DNA of 64,000 bases from Streptomyces sparsogenes (GCF_001704635.1 NZ_MAXF01000185.1:1-64000); one strand, 5' to 3'. Positions 1 to 14,200 are shown, counted from the first letter of the stretch. The notes: a model not told the origin generated them from the letters alone. Translations and numbers: made by a program.

Positions 1-3083
<3,083 letters not shown>

Positions 3084-3302
3084 CGGGTTCGTAACCGCTC
3101 TCTCGTGCACCGGACCGTGAAGCTCGGATCTCGGTCGATGCTGCATCGGCGCACGGCCGCTCACCAGGCAATCGACCGGCAATCGCGGTTGCTGGTCGAA
3201 ATGCCGCCCGGGCCGGGGCGAGTTACCGGCCGCTTGCCTGGTGGCCGCGCGGGCCGCGTGGCGATGCTGTGCGGCGGTGCACTCCCGGAAAGGACGAGGA
3301 CG

Positions 3303-4937
3303 TTGGGTATTCCGGATCGGGGCCTGCTCGACTGGCTGGACGAGGCGTCCACCGAGCGTGGCCTGTACTACGCGAACGACGACGACGGCTGGGACTTCTG
3401 GTCCTACCGCGACCTGGGCCGGCTGGTGCTGCGCACCGCCGCCGCGCTGCGGGCGAACGGGATCGGCCGGGGCGATGTGGTGGCGCTGGTGCAGCGCTCC
3501 AGCCCGGGTTTCGTGGCCGGGTTCTTCGGCGCGCTGGCCGCCGGCGCGACACCGTGCTCCATCGCCCCGCCGTTCGCCTTCCAGCGTGCGGACGAGTACG
3601 AGAAGCACGCCGCGCATCTGCTGCGTACCGTCCGCCCCGCGGCCGTGGTCTGCGACGACGAGTCGCTGGAGCGGATGGCCAAGGTGGCCGCGGAGGTGGG
3701 CCTCGGCGCACCGGTCGCCTTCGACGGCCTGGTGGCGGACACCGAGCCGCTGGAGCGGCCGCTGCCGCTGCCCGAGACCGCGCTGGTGCAGTTCACCTCG
3801 GGGTCGAGCGGTTTCTCGCGCGGGGTGCGGATCTCCGCCGAGGCGCTGCGGACCAACATCTCGGGGATGGGCACCTGGCTGGGGTGCGCGCCGGAGCGCC
3901 CCGCGGCGAGCTGGCTGCCGGTCCATCACGACATGGGCCTCGTCGGCTTCCTGCTGAACGTCGTCGTCACCGGCTTCGACGGGTGGATGTTCCAGCCGGA
4001 CGATTTCATCCGCTCGCCGCTGCGCTATCTGCGCTGCCTCAGCGACCGGCGCATCGTCATGACGGCCATGCCCAACTTCGGCCTGTCGTACATCGCGCGC
4101 CGGGTGAGGCCGGCCGATCTGGAGGGGCTGCGCTTCGACGCGCTGCGGGCCGTGATCGTCGGCGCGGAGCGGATCGACCCACGGGTGCTGCGCGACTTCC
4201 ACGCGCTGCTGGGGCCGCACGGGCTGGACCGCGGCGCGCTGGTCCCCGCGTACGGCAGCGCGGAGGCGACCTTGGCGGTGACCGGTCTGCCCCCGGGCGA
4301 GGGCTGGTCGACGGGGCGCCCGGACACCGCGGGCGACGTGGCGTCCCTCGCCGGTACGGCGGTGGTCGGCTGCGGCCGCCCGCTGCCGGGCAGAACGGTG
4401 ACGATCGTGTCCGAGGACGGCGCGGCCCTCCCGGTCGGGCGGGTCGGCGAGATCGTGGTCAGCGGGGTGTCGATCGCGAGCGGGTACGTGGGCGACACCG
4501 GCTCGGCCTCGGGGACCAGCCTCGGCGGGCAGGGGCTGCGGACCGGTGACGCGGGGTTTGTGCGGGACGGTCAGCTGTTCGTGATCGGCCGGCTGGGCGA
4601 CGGGCTCAAGGTGAGCGGGAAGATGGTGTTCGCCGAGAGCCTGGAGGCGCTGTTGCACGAGCGCGGCATCCCGGAGCGCCGGGTGGCCGTCCTGCTCGGG
4701 GTCCGCGACGGCAGGCCCACGGCGGTGGCCCTGTTCGCGGCGGCCAAGCCCGGCTGGCGGCGGACCGCCCACGAGGTGCTGTCGGAGTGGCTCGGCGACG
4801 CGGAGCTGTTGTCGGCCGAGGTGCCCCGGGGTGGCATCGCGGTGACCTCCAGCGGCAAGCCGCGGCGCCGCGTCATCTGGCGGGCGGTGTGCGCCGGGGA
4901 GTTCCCCTCGGCGCTCGGGCCGTTGACGGCGGACTGA
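3303..4937 (+). CDS. Fatty-acyl-AMP ligase-like adenylating enzyme (free-standing)
   Basis: This ANL-superfamily protein of 544 residues has the P-loop FTSGSSGFSRGV, the FAAL-like segment WLPVHHDMGLVGFLL, the MPNFGLSYIARR segment, the A5-like YGSAEATLAV and a C-terminal TSSGKPRRR. These features fit fatty-acyl-AMP ligases better than acyl-CoA synthetases. No carrier or transferase domain is fused. It probably adenylates a carboxylic acid and passes it to a carrier domain of the neighbouring NRPSs. I chose the TTG at 3303 because an AAAGGACGAGG ribosome-binding site precedes it; earlier in-frame starts have none. It is divergent from the NRPS at 3083 and convergent with the diiron gene, separated by a long hairpin. 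The acyl substrate is unknown, and an aryl or amino acid is not excluded. Confidence 0.85.
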   Translation: MGIPDRGLLDWLDEASTERGLYYANDDDGWDFWSYRDLGRLVLRTAAALRANGIGRGDVVALVQRSSPGFVAGFFGALAAGATPCSIAPPFAFQRADEYEKHAAHLLRTVRPAAVVCDDESLERMAKVAAEVGLGAPVAFDGLVADTEPLERPLPLPETALVQFTSGSSGFSRGVRISAEALRTNISGMGTWLGCAPERPAASWLPVHHDMGLVGFLLNVVVTGFDGWMFQPDDFIRSPLRYLRCLSDRRIVMTAMPNFGLSYIARRVRPADLEGLRFDALRAVIVGAERIDPRVLRDFHALLGPHGLDRGALVPAYGSAEATLAVTGLPPGEGWSTGRPDTAGDVASLAGTAVVGCGRPLPGRTVTIVSEDGAALPVGRVGEIVVSGVSIASGYVGDTGSASGTSLGGQGLRTGDAGFVRDGQLFVIGRLGDGLKVSGKMVFAESLEALLHERGIPERRVAVLLGVRDGRPTAVALFAAAKPGWRRTAHEVLSEWLGDAELLSAEVPRGGIAVTSSGKPRRRVIWRAVCAGEFPSALGPLTAD

Positions 4938-4938
4938 T

Positions 4939-4999
4939 CCGGCACACTCCACCGCTGCCCGGCGCGCGGTGCGCGCCGGGCAGCGGTGGAGTGTGCCGG
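4939..4999. terminator. Bidirectional terminator hairpin, perfect 29-bp stem
   Basis: Arms at 4939-4967 and 4971-4999 are exact reverse complements around a 3-base GGT loop. It lies two bases after the stop of the acyl-AMP ligase and 31 bases before the stop of the convergent diiron gene, so it can end transcription from both sides. There is no T-tract, as is usual for Streptomyces. Confidence 0.93.
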
Positions 5000-5030
5000 G
5001 GTGGGGCGCCGGGCCCGGTTCCGGGGCCGG

Positions 5031-6047
5031 TCAGCGGGTGGCCATGGTCTCGGGGCGCACCAGGTTCTCCGCGAGCAGCAGCTCCCTCACCCGCTCCGAC
5101 AGCAGGCCCAGTTGCCGCAGCACATGGATGACCTGCTGGAACAGCAGCTGCCGGTAGGTGGCCATCATCGGGTTGGTGCGGGCGAAGCGCAGCCCCTTGG
5201 CCACGTCGAGGTCCATCCGCTCCCACACCTCGCGGAGCATGAAGCGCCGGGACATCAGCCGGATGGACTCCAGCAGGAAGTCCTCGCGCTCCCGCAGCTC
5301 CGCCGTGGTGGCGTCCGCGTACATGCCGGTGAGGGAGGTGACGCCGAAGGCGATGTGCCGGGCCTCGTCGCTCGCCACCATCTTGGTGATCTGCCGGATC
5401 AGCGGGTCGCCGAAGCCACTGCTGGCGAGCCGCAGCCCGGTGATCGCCAGTCCCTCCATGACCACCTGCATGCCGAGGTAGACGATGTCCCACCGGGACT
5501 CCGACAGCACATCGCGCAGCAGCGTCCCGAGCCCGGGGTTGACCGGGTAGACGGTGCCGAGTTTCTCGTCCATGTAGCGCGCGAAGGCCTCGACGTGCCG
5601 GGCCTCGTCGGCGACCTGGGAGGCGGCGTAGGTCTTGGCGTCCATGTCGGGCACGGTCTCCACCAGCCGGGCGGTGGTCACCAGCGCGCCCTGCTCGCCG
5701 TGCAGGAACTGGCTGCACATCCAGGCCTGGTACTCCCAGCGGAACCGGGTGAGCAGTTCGCGCGGCACCGGGCTGCCCTCGCCGACGACGAAGCCGGCGA
5801 GCCGGGCGCCGTTCTCCTCGGTCAGCTCGGACCCGAAGCGGACGTCGTGGTCCCAGTCGATGTCGGTCGCGGCGTTCCACTGCGAGGCCTTGTTCTTCTC
5901 GTACAGGCTCCACACACGGCTGTCGCGTTTTCCGTAGTCCCAGTTCAGGCACGCCTGGGTGAGGGCCTCGACCTTCATCAGGTCCGCCGTGACGGCGTCC
6001 AGGGTGAAGAAGGTGGCGTCGGTTGCCTCGTCGGGAACAGTGGTCAT
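5031..6047 (-). CDS. Ferritin-like non-heme diiron oxygenase (AurF/R2-like)
   Basis: This 338-residue helical protein carries two metal-binding repeats: E118 followed by D147-E148-A-R-H151, and E198 followed by D227-E228-A-R-H231. Each fits the E-X(28-29)-DExxH pattern of diiron oxygenases and ribonucleotide reductase-like proteins. Such enzymes hydroxylate, desaturate or N-oxygenate substrates, often on carrier proteins. It sits inside the NRPS cluster, convergent with the acyl-AMP ligase and divergent from the thioesterase, so it is probably a tailoring enzyme. Acyl-chain oxidation or amine N-oxygenation are both open. The ATG at 6047 lacks a strong ribosome-binding site (GAGGGG lies about 13 bases upstream). 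Confidence 0.8.
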   Translation of the reverse strand: MTTVPDEATDATFFTLDAVTADLMKVEALTQACLNWDYGKRDSRVWSLYEKNKASQWNAATDIDWDHDVRFGSELTEENGARLAGFVVGEGSPVPRELLTRFRWEYQAWMCSQFLHGEQGALVTTARLVETVPDMDAKTYAASQVADEARHVEAFARYMDEKLGTVYPVNPGLGTLLRDVLSESRWDIVYLGMQVVMEGLAITGLRLASSGFGDPLIRQITKMVASDEARHIAFGVTSLTGMYADATTAELREREDFLLESIRLMSRRFMLREVWERMDLDVAKGLRFARTNPMMATYRQLLFQQVIHVLRQLGLLSERVRELLLAENLVRPETMATR

Positions 6048-6254
6048 GGGAAGTCGGTCCCCTCAGGCGCAAGGGCAGAACGGTCGGCCCCGATCCTCGC
6101 CGCGCGACGGTTCCGCCCTCCAGGCAGACCTGGGGGCAACTCGGCGGCAGACCGGTTGCCGGTCCGTGTGCCTGGCCCGGCGGCCACCGCGGCGCCACCA
6201 TGGGCCGCCGGGGCCACCGCCCCGGGGCGAGTGCCGGGCGAGGAGAGGAGCGGG

Positions 6255-7043
6255 ATGGGAACCCACGCCGCCGTACGACCCTGCCATGTGGCGGACACGC
6301 CGACGCGCGGGGTGGACACTCCGTGGATCGTCGGCCGGGTGACCGCTCCCCGTCCCCGGCTGCGGTTGTTCTGCCTGCCCCAGGCGGGTGGCAGCGCGGG
6401 CTCGTACGCCCCGTGGCGCCTCGCGCCGCCGCCCGGCATCGAGCTGGCGACGGTGGAGCTGCCCGGCCGTGGGGTGCGCAGCGCGGAGCCGCTGCCGGAC
6501 ACCCTGGAGGAGCTGGCGGAGGCCGTGCTCGACGGCATCTCGGCCGAGTTCGACCTGCCGTACGCGCTCTTCGGCCACAGCTTCGGGGCGCTGCTGGGCT
6601 ATGAGATCGCCGTCCGCGCCGGCCGGCGCGGTCTGCCCGCGCCCCGCGCGCTGCTGGTCTCCGCCTCCCGGGCGCCGCACACCCCGGTGCCCCGGCGGAT
6701 CTCGGACCGGGACGACGAGAGCCTGCTCGCCTGGCTCGAGGGGTTCGGCGGCTTCCCGCCGGACCTCCGGCGGTATCCGTCGTATCTGCGGTACGCGCTG
6801 CGTACGGTCCGCCGCGACCTCGCCCTCACCGAGGTGTACCGGAGCGCCGGGCCGGTGCCGGTCGGCTGCCCGCTGCATGTGTTCGGCGGCGCCGAGGACC
6901 CGCTGGTGGCCGCCGACCGGCTGGAGCGGTGGCGCGAGTGCGCCGGGGCCGGGTGCACGGTGCGGCTGCTGCCCGGCGGGCACGACTACCTCTTCACCGG
7001 TGCTCCGGCGGTGCTCGGCGCCGTCGCGGAGGCGCTCGGCTGA
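6255..7043 (+). CDS. Type II thioesterase (NRPS/PKS editing)
   Basis: This is an alpha/beta hydrolase of 262 residues with the thioesterase motifs LFCLPQAGGSAGSY, GHSFGALLG (nucleophile S109) and GGHDYLF (H243), plus a candidate acid in GGAEDPL. Type II thioesterases remove misloaded or stalled acyl groups from carrier proteins. The ATG at 6255 has an AGGAGAGGAG ribosome-binding site. It is the first gene of a rightward series with the TauD enzyme, the large NRPS and the amidinotransferase. Neither NRPS part seen here carries an integrated thioesterase, so release must happen elsewhere or through this protein. Confidence 0.93.
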   Translation: MGTHAAVRPCHVADTPTRGVDTPWIVGRVTAPRPRLRLFCLPQAGGSAGSYAPWRLAPPPGIELATVELPGRGVRSAEPLPDTLEELAEAVLDGISAEFDLPYALFGHSFGALLGYEIAVRAGRRGLPAPRALLVSASRAPHTPVPRRISDRDDESLLAWLEGFGGFPPDLRRYPSYLRYALRTVRRDLALTEVYRSAGPVPVGCPLHVFGGAEDPLVAADRLERWRECAGAGCTVRLLPGGHDYLFTGAPAVLGAVAEALG

Positions 7044-7123
7044 CCGGCGGGGTTCTCACCGAACACCAGGGCACCCGACATCAGGGCACCGGATGCGGGC
7101 CCGTTCCCAGGGAGTTGTGACGA

Positions 7124-8083
7124 GTGGACGATCTGACCGGCATCACCGTGTTGCGGGCGGAGGGCGAGCGGCTGGGGGCCTTCGCGCGGCGGCAGGCCCC
7201 GGCGATCCACGAGGCCGTCGCCGCCCGTGGCGCCGTGCTGATCCGGGGGGCCGGCGCGGAGGGCGTGGCGGATTTCCAGCAGGCGCTGGACGGGCTCGGG
7301 TTCCGGCCGCTGGAGTACACGGAGCGCTCGACGCCGCGCAGCGAGGTGGGCGACGGGGTGTTCACCTCCACCGAGTACCCGGCCCGCGAGGTGATCCCGC
7401 AGCACTGCGAGTCGTCGTACGCCGGTGCCTGGCCCGGCCGACTGGCGTTCTTCTGCGCCACCCCGGCGGCCACCGGCGGCGCCACCCCGATCACGGATGT
7501 GGAGCGGGTGCTGGAGGAGATGCCCGCCGAGGTGGTCGAGGCCCTAGAGGCGCGGGGGCTGCGCTATGTGCGCAACTACGGCAGCGGGGTGGGGCTCGAC
7601 TGGCGCGAGGCCTTCCAGACCGACAGCCGGGCCGAGGTGGACCGGTTCTGCGCGGCGGGCGGGCTGGAGTGGCAGTGGCTGGAGGACGACCGGCTGCGCA
7701 CGGTCCGCCGGGCCCCGGCGACCGTGACGCACCCGCGCACCGGGCGCCGGGTGTGGTTCAACCACCTGGTGCTGTTCCACCAGTCGGCCCTGCCCAGCGG
7801 GTTGCGGGCGGACCTGGTGGCGCTGTTCGGCGCCGACGGGCTGCCCAATGACGTGCTGTTCGGCGACGGGAGCCCGATCCCCGACGAGCTGGTGGCCGCG
7901 GCCCGGGCGGTCTTCGAGCGGCGCGCGCGGCGCTTCGCCTGGCGGCGCCACGACCTGCTGGTGATCGACAACATGCGCTGGTCGCACGGGCGGGAGGCGT
8001 TCACCGGGGAGCGCCGGGTGCTGGTCTCCATGTCGGACCCGATCACCCGGTCCGCCCGGCCGGAGCCGGCCTACCGCGGCTGA
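7124..8083 (+). CDS. SyrP-like Fe(II)/2-oxoglutarate dioxygenase (TauD/TfdA family)
   Basis: This 319-residue TauD-family protein has the iron ligands H94-x-E96 (HCESSY) and H288 (WSHGREAF) with a following RRVLVS arginine segment. The His-x-Glu variant of the facial triad is typical of SyrP/AmbD-type hydroxylases, which beta-hydroxylate amino acids tethered to NRPS carrier domains. It directly precedes the NRPS whose A domain is predicted for Asn, so an Asn-beta-hydroxylase role is attractive but unproven. GTG at 7124 is preceded by GGGAG. A small hairpin separates it from the NRPS. Confidence 0.88.
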   Translation: MDDLTGITVLRAEGERLGAFARRQAPAIHEAVAARGAVLIRGAGAEGVADFQQALDGLGFRPLEYTERSTPRSEVGDGVFTSTEYPAREVIPQHCESSYAGAWPGRLAFFCATPAATGGATPITDVERVLEEMPAEVVEALEARGLRYVRNYGSGVGLDWREAFQTDSRAEVDRFCAAGGLEWQWLEDDRLRTVRRAPATVTHPRTGRRVWFNHLVLFHQSALPSGLRADLVALFGADGLPNDVLFGDGSPIPDELVAAARAVFERRARRFAWRRHDLLVIDNMRWSHGREAFTGERRVLVSMSDPITRSARPEPAYRG

Positions 8084-8106
8084 CCCGCGCACCGGCAACG
8101 CGGCCC

Positions 8107-8128
8107 GCCCGCCGAGAAGTCGGCGGGC
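8107..8128 (+). terminator. Hairpin between the TauD gene and the NRPS (9-bp stem)
   Basis: Arms 8107-8115 and 8120-8128 pair perfectly around GAAG. It lies 24 bases after the dioxygenase stop and 145 before the NRPS start. It may be a terminator or may stabilise the upstream mRNA; there is no T-tract. Confidence 0.5.
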
Positions 8129-8273
8129 AGGGAAGCTGCCGGTCGGCTGCCTGGCCCGGGTGTCGGGCCGCCCGACATCATCGTGGCATCCGGCCGAAAC
8201 CGGTCGCCACGCCCTCCCATGACACGCCACCCGCCTCGGCGCGCGCCGCCGACCGCCTCCGGGGAACCCGCCA

Positions 8274-11200
8274 GTGAACGAAGTGACACAGTCGCCGATC
8301 GAGTCCGTGCTGCCCCTCACGCCGCTGCAGGAGGGCATGCTCTTCCACGCTCTGTACGACTCCGAGGCTGTGGACGTCTACACCATCCAGGCGCCCTTCG
8401 AACTGGTCGGCGAGGTGTCCGCGAAGGCCCTGCGCGCCGCCTGCGCCGCCACCCTGGCGCGCCACACCGCGCTGCGGGCCGGTTTCCGCCAGCGGGCGAA
8501 CGGGCAGGCGGTCCAGCTGATCCGGCGCTCCGTGAAGACGCCGTGGACCGAGCTGGACCTCTCCGCGGATCCCGAGTCGGTGCGCCGGAAGAAGCTGGTG
8601 GCCTTCCTGGAGGAGGAGCGGTCGCGCCGCTTCGACATGACGGCCCCGCCGCTGATGCGGTTCGCGCTGGTCCGGCTGGCCGAGCGCCAGTACGCGTTCA
8701 TCCTGACGTACCACCACATCCTGCTGGACGGCTGGTCCCTGCCGCTGGTGCTGGAGGACCTGTTCACGCTGTACCGCCGGGAGAACGAGGGGGGAGGCGC
8801 CGGCGGCGGGCCGGCGCAGGCCACGCCGTTCTCCGACTTCCTGCGGTGGCTCTCCCGGCAGGACCGGCCCGCGGCGGAGGCGGCGTGGCGGTCGGCGCTC
8901 CAGGGGCTCTCCGAGCCCACGCTCGTGGCCGCCGGGGCGCCGGCGGCCGGGGACGGGGAGATGCCCGGCCTGCTGCACATCACGCTTCCCGAGGGCGCGA
9001 CCGAGGCGCTGTCGGAGACCGCCCGCAGGCACGGGCTCACCCTCAACACGGTGGTGCAGGGCGTCTGGGCGCTGCTGTTGTCCCTGCTGACCGGGCGTGG
9101 CGACGTGGTGTTCGGCCAGACCGTGCACGGCCGCCCGCCGGGGCTGCCCGGCGCCGACTCGGTGGTCGGCCTGCTCATGAACGCCGTGCCGGTCCGGGTG
9201 CGGATCGACCCGGCGGAGACGGTGGCCGCGCTGTTCGCCCGGATCCAGGACGAACAGTTCGCGCTGGCCCCGCACCAGCACCTCGGGCTCGCCGAGGTGC
9301 GGCGCCTGACCGGTCTTGACACGCTGTTCGACACCTCCACGGGCTTCGGCAACGCGCCCTTCGACTGGGCGTCCGTGCGTGACAGCGTGCCGGGCCTGCG
9401 GATCACCCCGCTCGCCGACGAGGAGGCGGGCGAGGGAGGCGAGGGGCCGGAGGACGGCGGCCGGCAGGAGATCACCGGTGCCACGCACTACCCGCTGAGC
9501 GTGGTGGCCGTACCCGGCTCCCGGCTGCGCCTGGACATCAGCTACCGGCGCCGCCTGTTCGACGACGCCCGCCTCGAGCTGATCGGCTCCCGGCTGCGGT
9601 TGCTGCTCGACGCCTTCATCCACTCCCCCACCACCCCCGTCGCGCGACTGCCGCTGCTGACCGGCCAGGAGCGCGCACGGGTGCTGGGCGGGTGGGCCGG
9701 CCGCGCCGGGACCCGGACGCCCGCGGCGGACGGGCCCGGCACGGCCACGCTCGTCCGGCGCTTCGAGGACCAGGTGCGCCGGACCCCCGACGCCCCGGCC
9801 GTGGCCGACCCGGCGCGCACGCTCGGCTACCGCGAGCTCGACGAGGCCGCCAACCGGCTGGCCCGGCTCCTGCTGGGGCGCGGCGTACGGCCGGGGGATC
9901 TGGTGGCGGTGGCGCTGCCGCGCGGCACCGACCTGGTCGTGGCGCTGCTGGGGGCGCTGAAGGCGGGGGCCGGCTATCTGCCGGTCGACCCCGGGTATCC
10001 GCCGGAGCGCGTCGCGTATCTGCTCGCCGACGCCGCCCCGTCCGCGGTCGTCTGCGCCGACACCGGCCACCCGGAGCTCGCCGGACACCCGTCGGCGGTC
10101 CCGCTGAGCGACCCAGCCGTGCGGGCCGGGCTCGCGGCGCTGCCGGGAAATCCGGTGGACGACGCCGAGCGCGGCGCGCCGGTCCGGCCCGCCGACCGCG
10201 CCTACGTCATTTACACCTCGGGGTCGACCGGCCGCCCCAAGGGGGTGGCGGTGGAACACCGCACGGTCGACAACTACCTCGCCTTCGCCCGCGAGGCCTA
10301 CCCGGGCCTGGCCGGACACGCGCTGGTGCACTCGCCGCCCTCCTTCGACCTCACCGTCACCGCCGTCTTCGGCCCGCTGACCTCGGGCGGCCTGGTGCGC
10401 ATGGTGGACCTGGAGGACTTCGACGCCCCGCCCGGGGCCACCGGCGCGGCGCCCACGTTCGTCAAGGCCACCCCCAGCCATCTGCCGGTGCTGGTCGACT
10501 CCGCCGACTGGTACTCGCCGACCGGCGAACTCGTCCTGGGCGGCGAGCAGTTGACCGGGGAGGCGCTGGCCGCGTGGCGGGCCCGCCACCCCGGCGCGAC
10601 GGTCGTGAACGAGTACGGGCCCACCGAGGCGACCGTGGGCTGTGTGGAGTACCGCCTGGAGCCCGGGGATCCGCTGCCGCGGGGCGCGGTGCCCATCGGC
10701 CGGCCCGTCCCCGGCGCCCGGATCTATGTGCTGGACGCGTGGCTGCGCCCGGTCCCCGCGGGCGTCCCCGGCGAGCTGTACATCGGCGGTGAGGTGCTGG
10801 CCCGCGGCTATGTCCGGCGGCCGGGGCTCTCCGCGGCCCGCTTCGTCGCCGACCCGTTCGGCGAGCCCGGCGGCCGGATGTACCGCACCGGCGACATTGC
10901 CTGGTGGCGGCCCGACGGCACCGTGGTTTACGGCGGACGGGCCGACGACCAGGTGAAGGTCCGCGGCTTCCGGATCGAACTGGGCGAGATCGAGGCCGTG
11001 ATCGGCGGCGACCCCGCGGTCGCCCGGGCCGCCGCGGCGGTGCGGGAGGACCGCCCCGGCGCGCCGAACCTGGTGGCGTACGTGGTGCCGGAGCCCGGGC
11101 GGGAGGCCGAACTCGCCACGCTGGCCGAGCGGATCGCGGCCAAGCTGCCCGCGTACATGCTCCCCTCCGCGTTCGTCACCCTGCCCACGCTTCCGCTGAG

Positions 11201-14200
11201 CCCGAACGGCAAGGTCGACCGGTCCGCGCTGCCCGCGCCGGAGCCGGCCGCGGCGCCGCCGCGCGGGCGCGGGACCGGGGAGGCCGGAGGGGCCCGGCCG
11301 GACCCGGGGGCACGGGAGGGCGCCGCGGCCACGCTCGCCAGGCTGTTCGCGCAGGTGCTCGGCGCGGACGGAGCCGGGGCGGGGGACGACTTCTTCGCTC
11401 TCGGCGGCGACTCGATCACCGTCATCCAGCTGGTGGCGCGGGCGCGCGAGGCGGGCCTGCGGTTCACTCCTAAGCAGGTCTTCACCCATCGCACGGCCGA
11501 GGCCCTCGCCGCGTTCCTGGAGCAGGACGCGAAGCCGGCCACCGCCCCGACGGCCGGTGCGCCCGCCCGCGACGAGGGTTCCGCCGTCGTCCCCGCCACG
11601 CCGATCATGCGCCGGCTCCATGAGCACGGCGGCGCGGTGGACGCCTTCCACCAGTCGACGCTGCTGCGGGTGGCGCCCGGACTCGGCACCGACCGGCTGG
11701 CCGCCGCCGTGGCAGCCGTCGTGGAGCGGCACCAGGCGCTGCGCGCCCGGCTGCGGGACGACGGGTCGCTCGCCGTGGACCCGGTGGACCCGGGCGGGTC
11801 GCGCGGGGCGGTCCGCCGGGTGGACATCTCCCACCTCCCCGCCGGCGCCGTGCGCCCGCGGATCTCCGCCTGCGCCGCGGAGGACGCCGACGCGCTCGCC
11901 CCGCGCCAGGGCGCGATGGTGCGGGCCACCTGGTTCGACGCCGGCGAGGGCCGGCCGGGGCGGCTGCTCGTCACCGTCCACCACCTGGCCGTGGACGCGG
12001 TCTCCTGGCACATCCTGCTGACCGACCTGTACACCGCCTGGCGGGCCACGGCGGCGGGCGGGGCCCCGGCGCCGGCGGACCCGGTGCCGCTCCCGCTGCG
12101 GGACTGGAGCCACCGGCTGCTGGCCGCCGCGAAGGAACCCGCCCTGCGCGGCGAGCTCCCCGTGTGGCGCCGGATCCTGCGCCCGGGCTCCCTCGCCCTC
12201 ACCGACGCCCGGCTCTCGCCGTCCCGCGACATCCACGCGACCGCCGGCGAGCTGGACCTCGCGCTCCCCGAGGACCTGACCGCGCCGCTGCTCACCTCGG
12301 TGCCGGCCGCCCTCGGCGCCCGCACCGACGAGCTGCTGCTCACCGGCCTGGCGCTGGCCGTCGCCGCCTGGCGGCGCGCCGAGGCCGGCGGCGCCACCGC
12401 GGTGCTGGTGGATGTGGAGGGGCACGGCCGCGAGCAGGTCACCGAGGACACCGATCTGTCGGGCACCGTGGGCTGGCTCACCTCGCTGTACCCGGTGCGG
12501 CTCGACGCCGGGTTCGCCGGCTGGGACCCGGCGGGCGATCCGGCCCCCGCGCGCCTCGGGGACGCCGTGCGCCGGGTCGCCGCCCACCTGCGGCAGATCC
12601 CCCGGCGCGGCATCGGCTTCGGGCTGCTGCGCCATCTGAACCCGGACACGGCCGCCGAGTTGGCGGCCCGGCCGGACCCGCAGATCGGTTTCAACTACCT
12701 GGGTCGGCAGGAGAACTCCACGGACGCCGACTGGAGCGTGGCGCCGGAGTCGGACGCGCTGCCGGCCGGTCCCGATCCGCGGATGCCGATGACCCATGTC
12801 GTCGAGGTGAACGCGGCGGTCCAGGACGGCCCGGCGGGCCCGCGGCTGGTCGCCCACTGGCTGTGGGCGTCCCGCCTGCTGGCCGGGGAGGAGGTCGGCG
12901 AGCTGGCGCGGCTGTGGTTCGCGGCGCTGCGCGCGCTGGTGGCGTACGGGGCGAGCGCGGCCCCCGAGCAGGCCGCGACGCGGGGCGGGGCCGGACTGGA
13001 CGGCGCCGAACAAGACGGGGCCGGGCTGGGCGGGGCTGGACGGGACGAGAAGGAGCTGTCCCGGCTCGCCGGCCGGATCGGCATGCCCGTGGCGCGGCTG
13101 CTGCCGCTCACCCCGACACAGGAGGGGCTGCTCTTCCACGCCCGCTACGACAGCGGGGCCCTGGACGTCTACAACGTGCAGATCGCCCTGGAGGTGCGGG
13201 GCCCGCTCGACGCCCAGCGGTTCCGCGACGCGTGTGACGCCCTGCTGAGGCGCCACCCGATGCTGCGCGCGGCCTTCCTCCAGCGGCGGTCGGGCGAACC
13301 GGTCCAGGTCATCCCGGAACAGGTGGGGATGCCCTGGTACGCGCACGACCTGACGGGTCTCGCCCCGCGGGAGCGGGACGCGCGGCTGGAGGAGCTGCTG
13401 GAGGCCGACCGGCGGCGGCGCTTCGACGTGGCCCGGCCGCCGCTGACCCGCTGCACCCTGATCGAGCTGGAGGAGGACCGGCGGCGGCTGGTGCTGAGCG
13501 TGCACCATCTGCTCGTGGACGGCTGGACCACCTCGCTGCTGCTGCGCGACCTGCTGGCGCTCTTCGACCACGAAGGCGACGAGAGCGGTCTGCCGACGCC
13601 CGGCCACTACCCCGACTATCTGCGGTGGCTGGCCGCGCAGGACCGCGACGAGGCGCGTGCCGCCTGGCGCGCCTCGCTGGCGGGCCTGAGGGAACCCACC
13701 CTGGTCTGCCCCGGCCGGGACATCGCGCGGACGCCCGTCCTCCCGGAGCGCACCGTCGTCGAGCTGCCCGAGCCGGACACCTCCGCGCTGCTCGACGCCT
13801 CGCGCCGGCACGGCGTCACGCTCAACACGCTGCTGCGGCTGGCCTGGGGTCTGGCGCTGCACCGGCGGACCGGGCGGCGGGACATCGTCTTCGGGGCCAC
13901 GGTTTCCGGCCGGGTGGCCGAGCTGCCGGGCATCGAGGAGATGGTGGGGCTGTTCATCAACACCGTGCCGGTGCGGGTGCGCCTCGACCCGGCCGAGCCG
14001 CTGTCCGGGCTGCTGACCCGGCTGCAACAGGAACACGCCGAGCTGCTCCCGTACCACCACCTCGCCCTGACGGACATCCAGCGGGCGGTGGGCCTGGGCA
14101 CGCTGTTCGACAGCTGCGTCGTCTTCGAGAACTTCCCGACCGCCGAGGCCCTGCCCAGCCCGGAGGACGGCCTGTGGCTGACCGAGGTCACCGGCCACGA

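Noticed and set aside
3105..3302. N-terminal extension of the acyl-AMP ligase from upstream starts
   Set aside because: The extra residues are Arg/Pro-rich, lack family similarity and have no ribosome-binding site.
6926..7120. Small gene between the thioesterase and the TauD enzyme
   Set aside because: Overlaps the thioesterase in another frame and has shadow composition.
8274..8300. Integrated starter or thioesterase domain in the large NRPS
   Set aside because: No GxSxG thioesterase follows the last PCP and the first C domain has the usual HHxxxDG motif; no fused starter ligase is seen.
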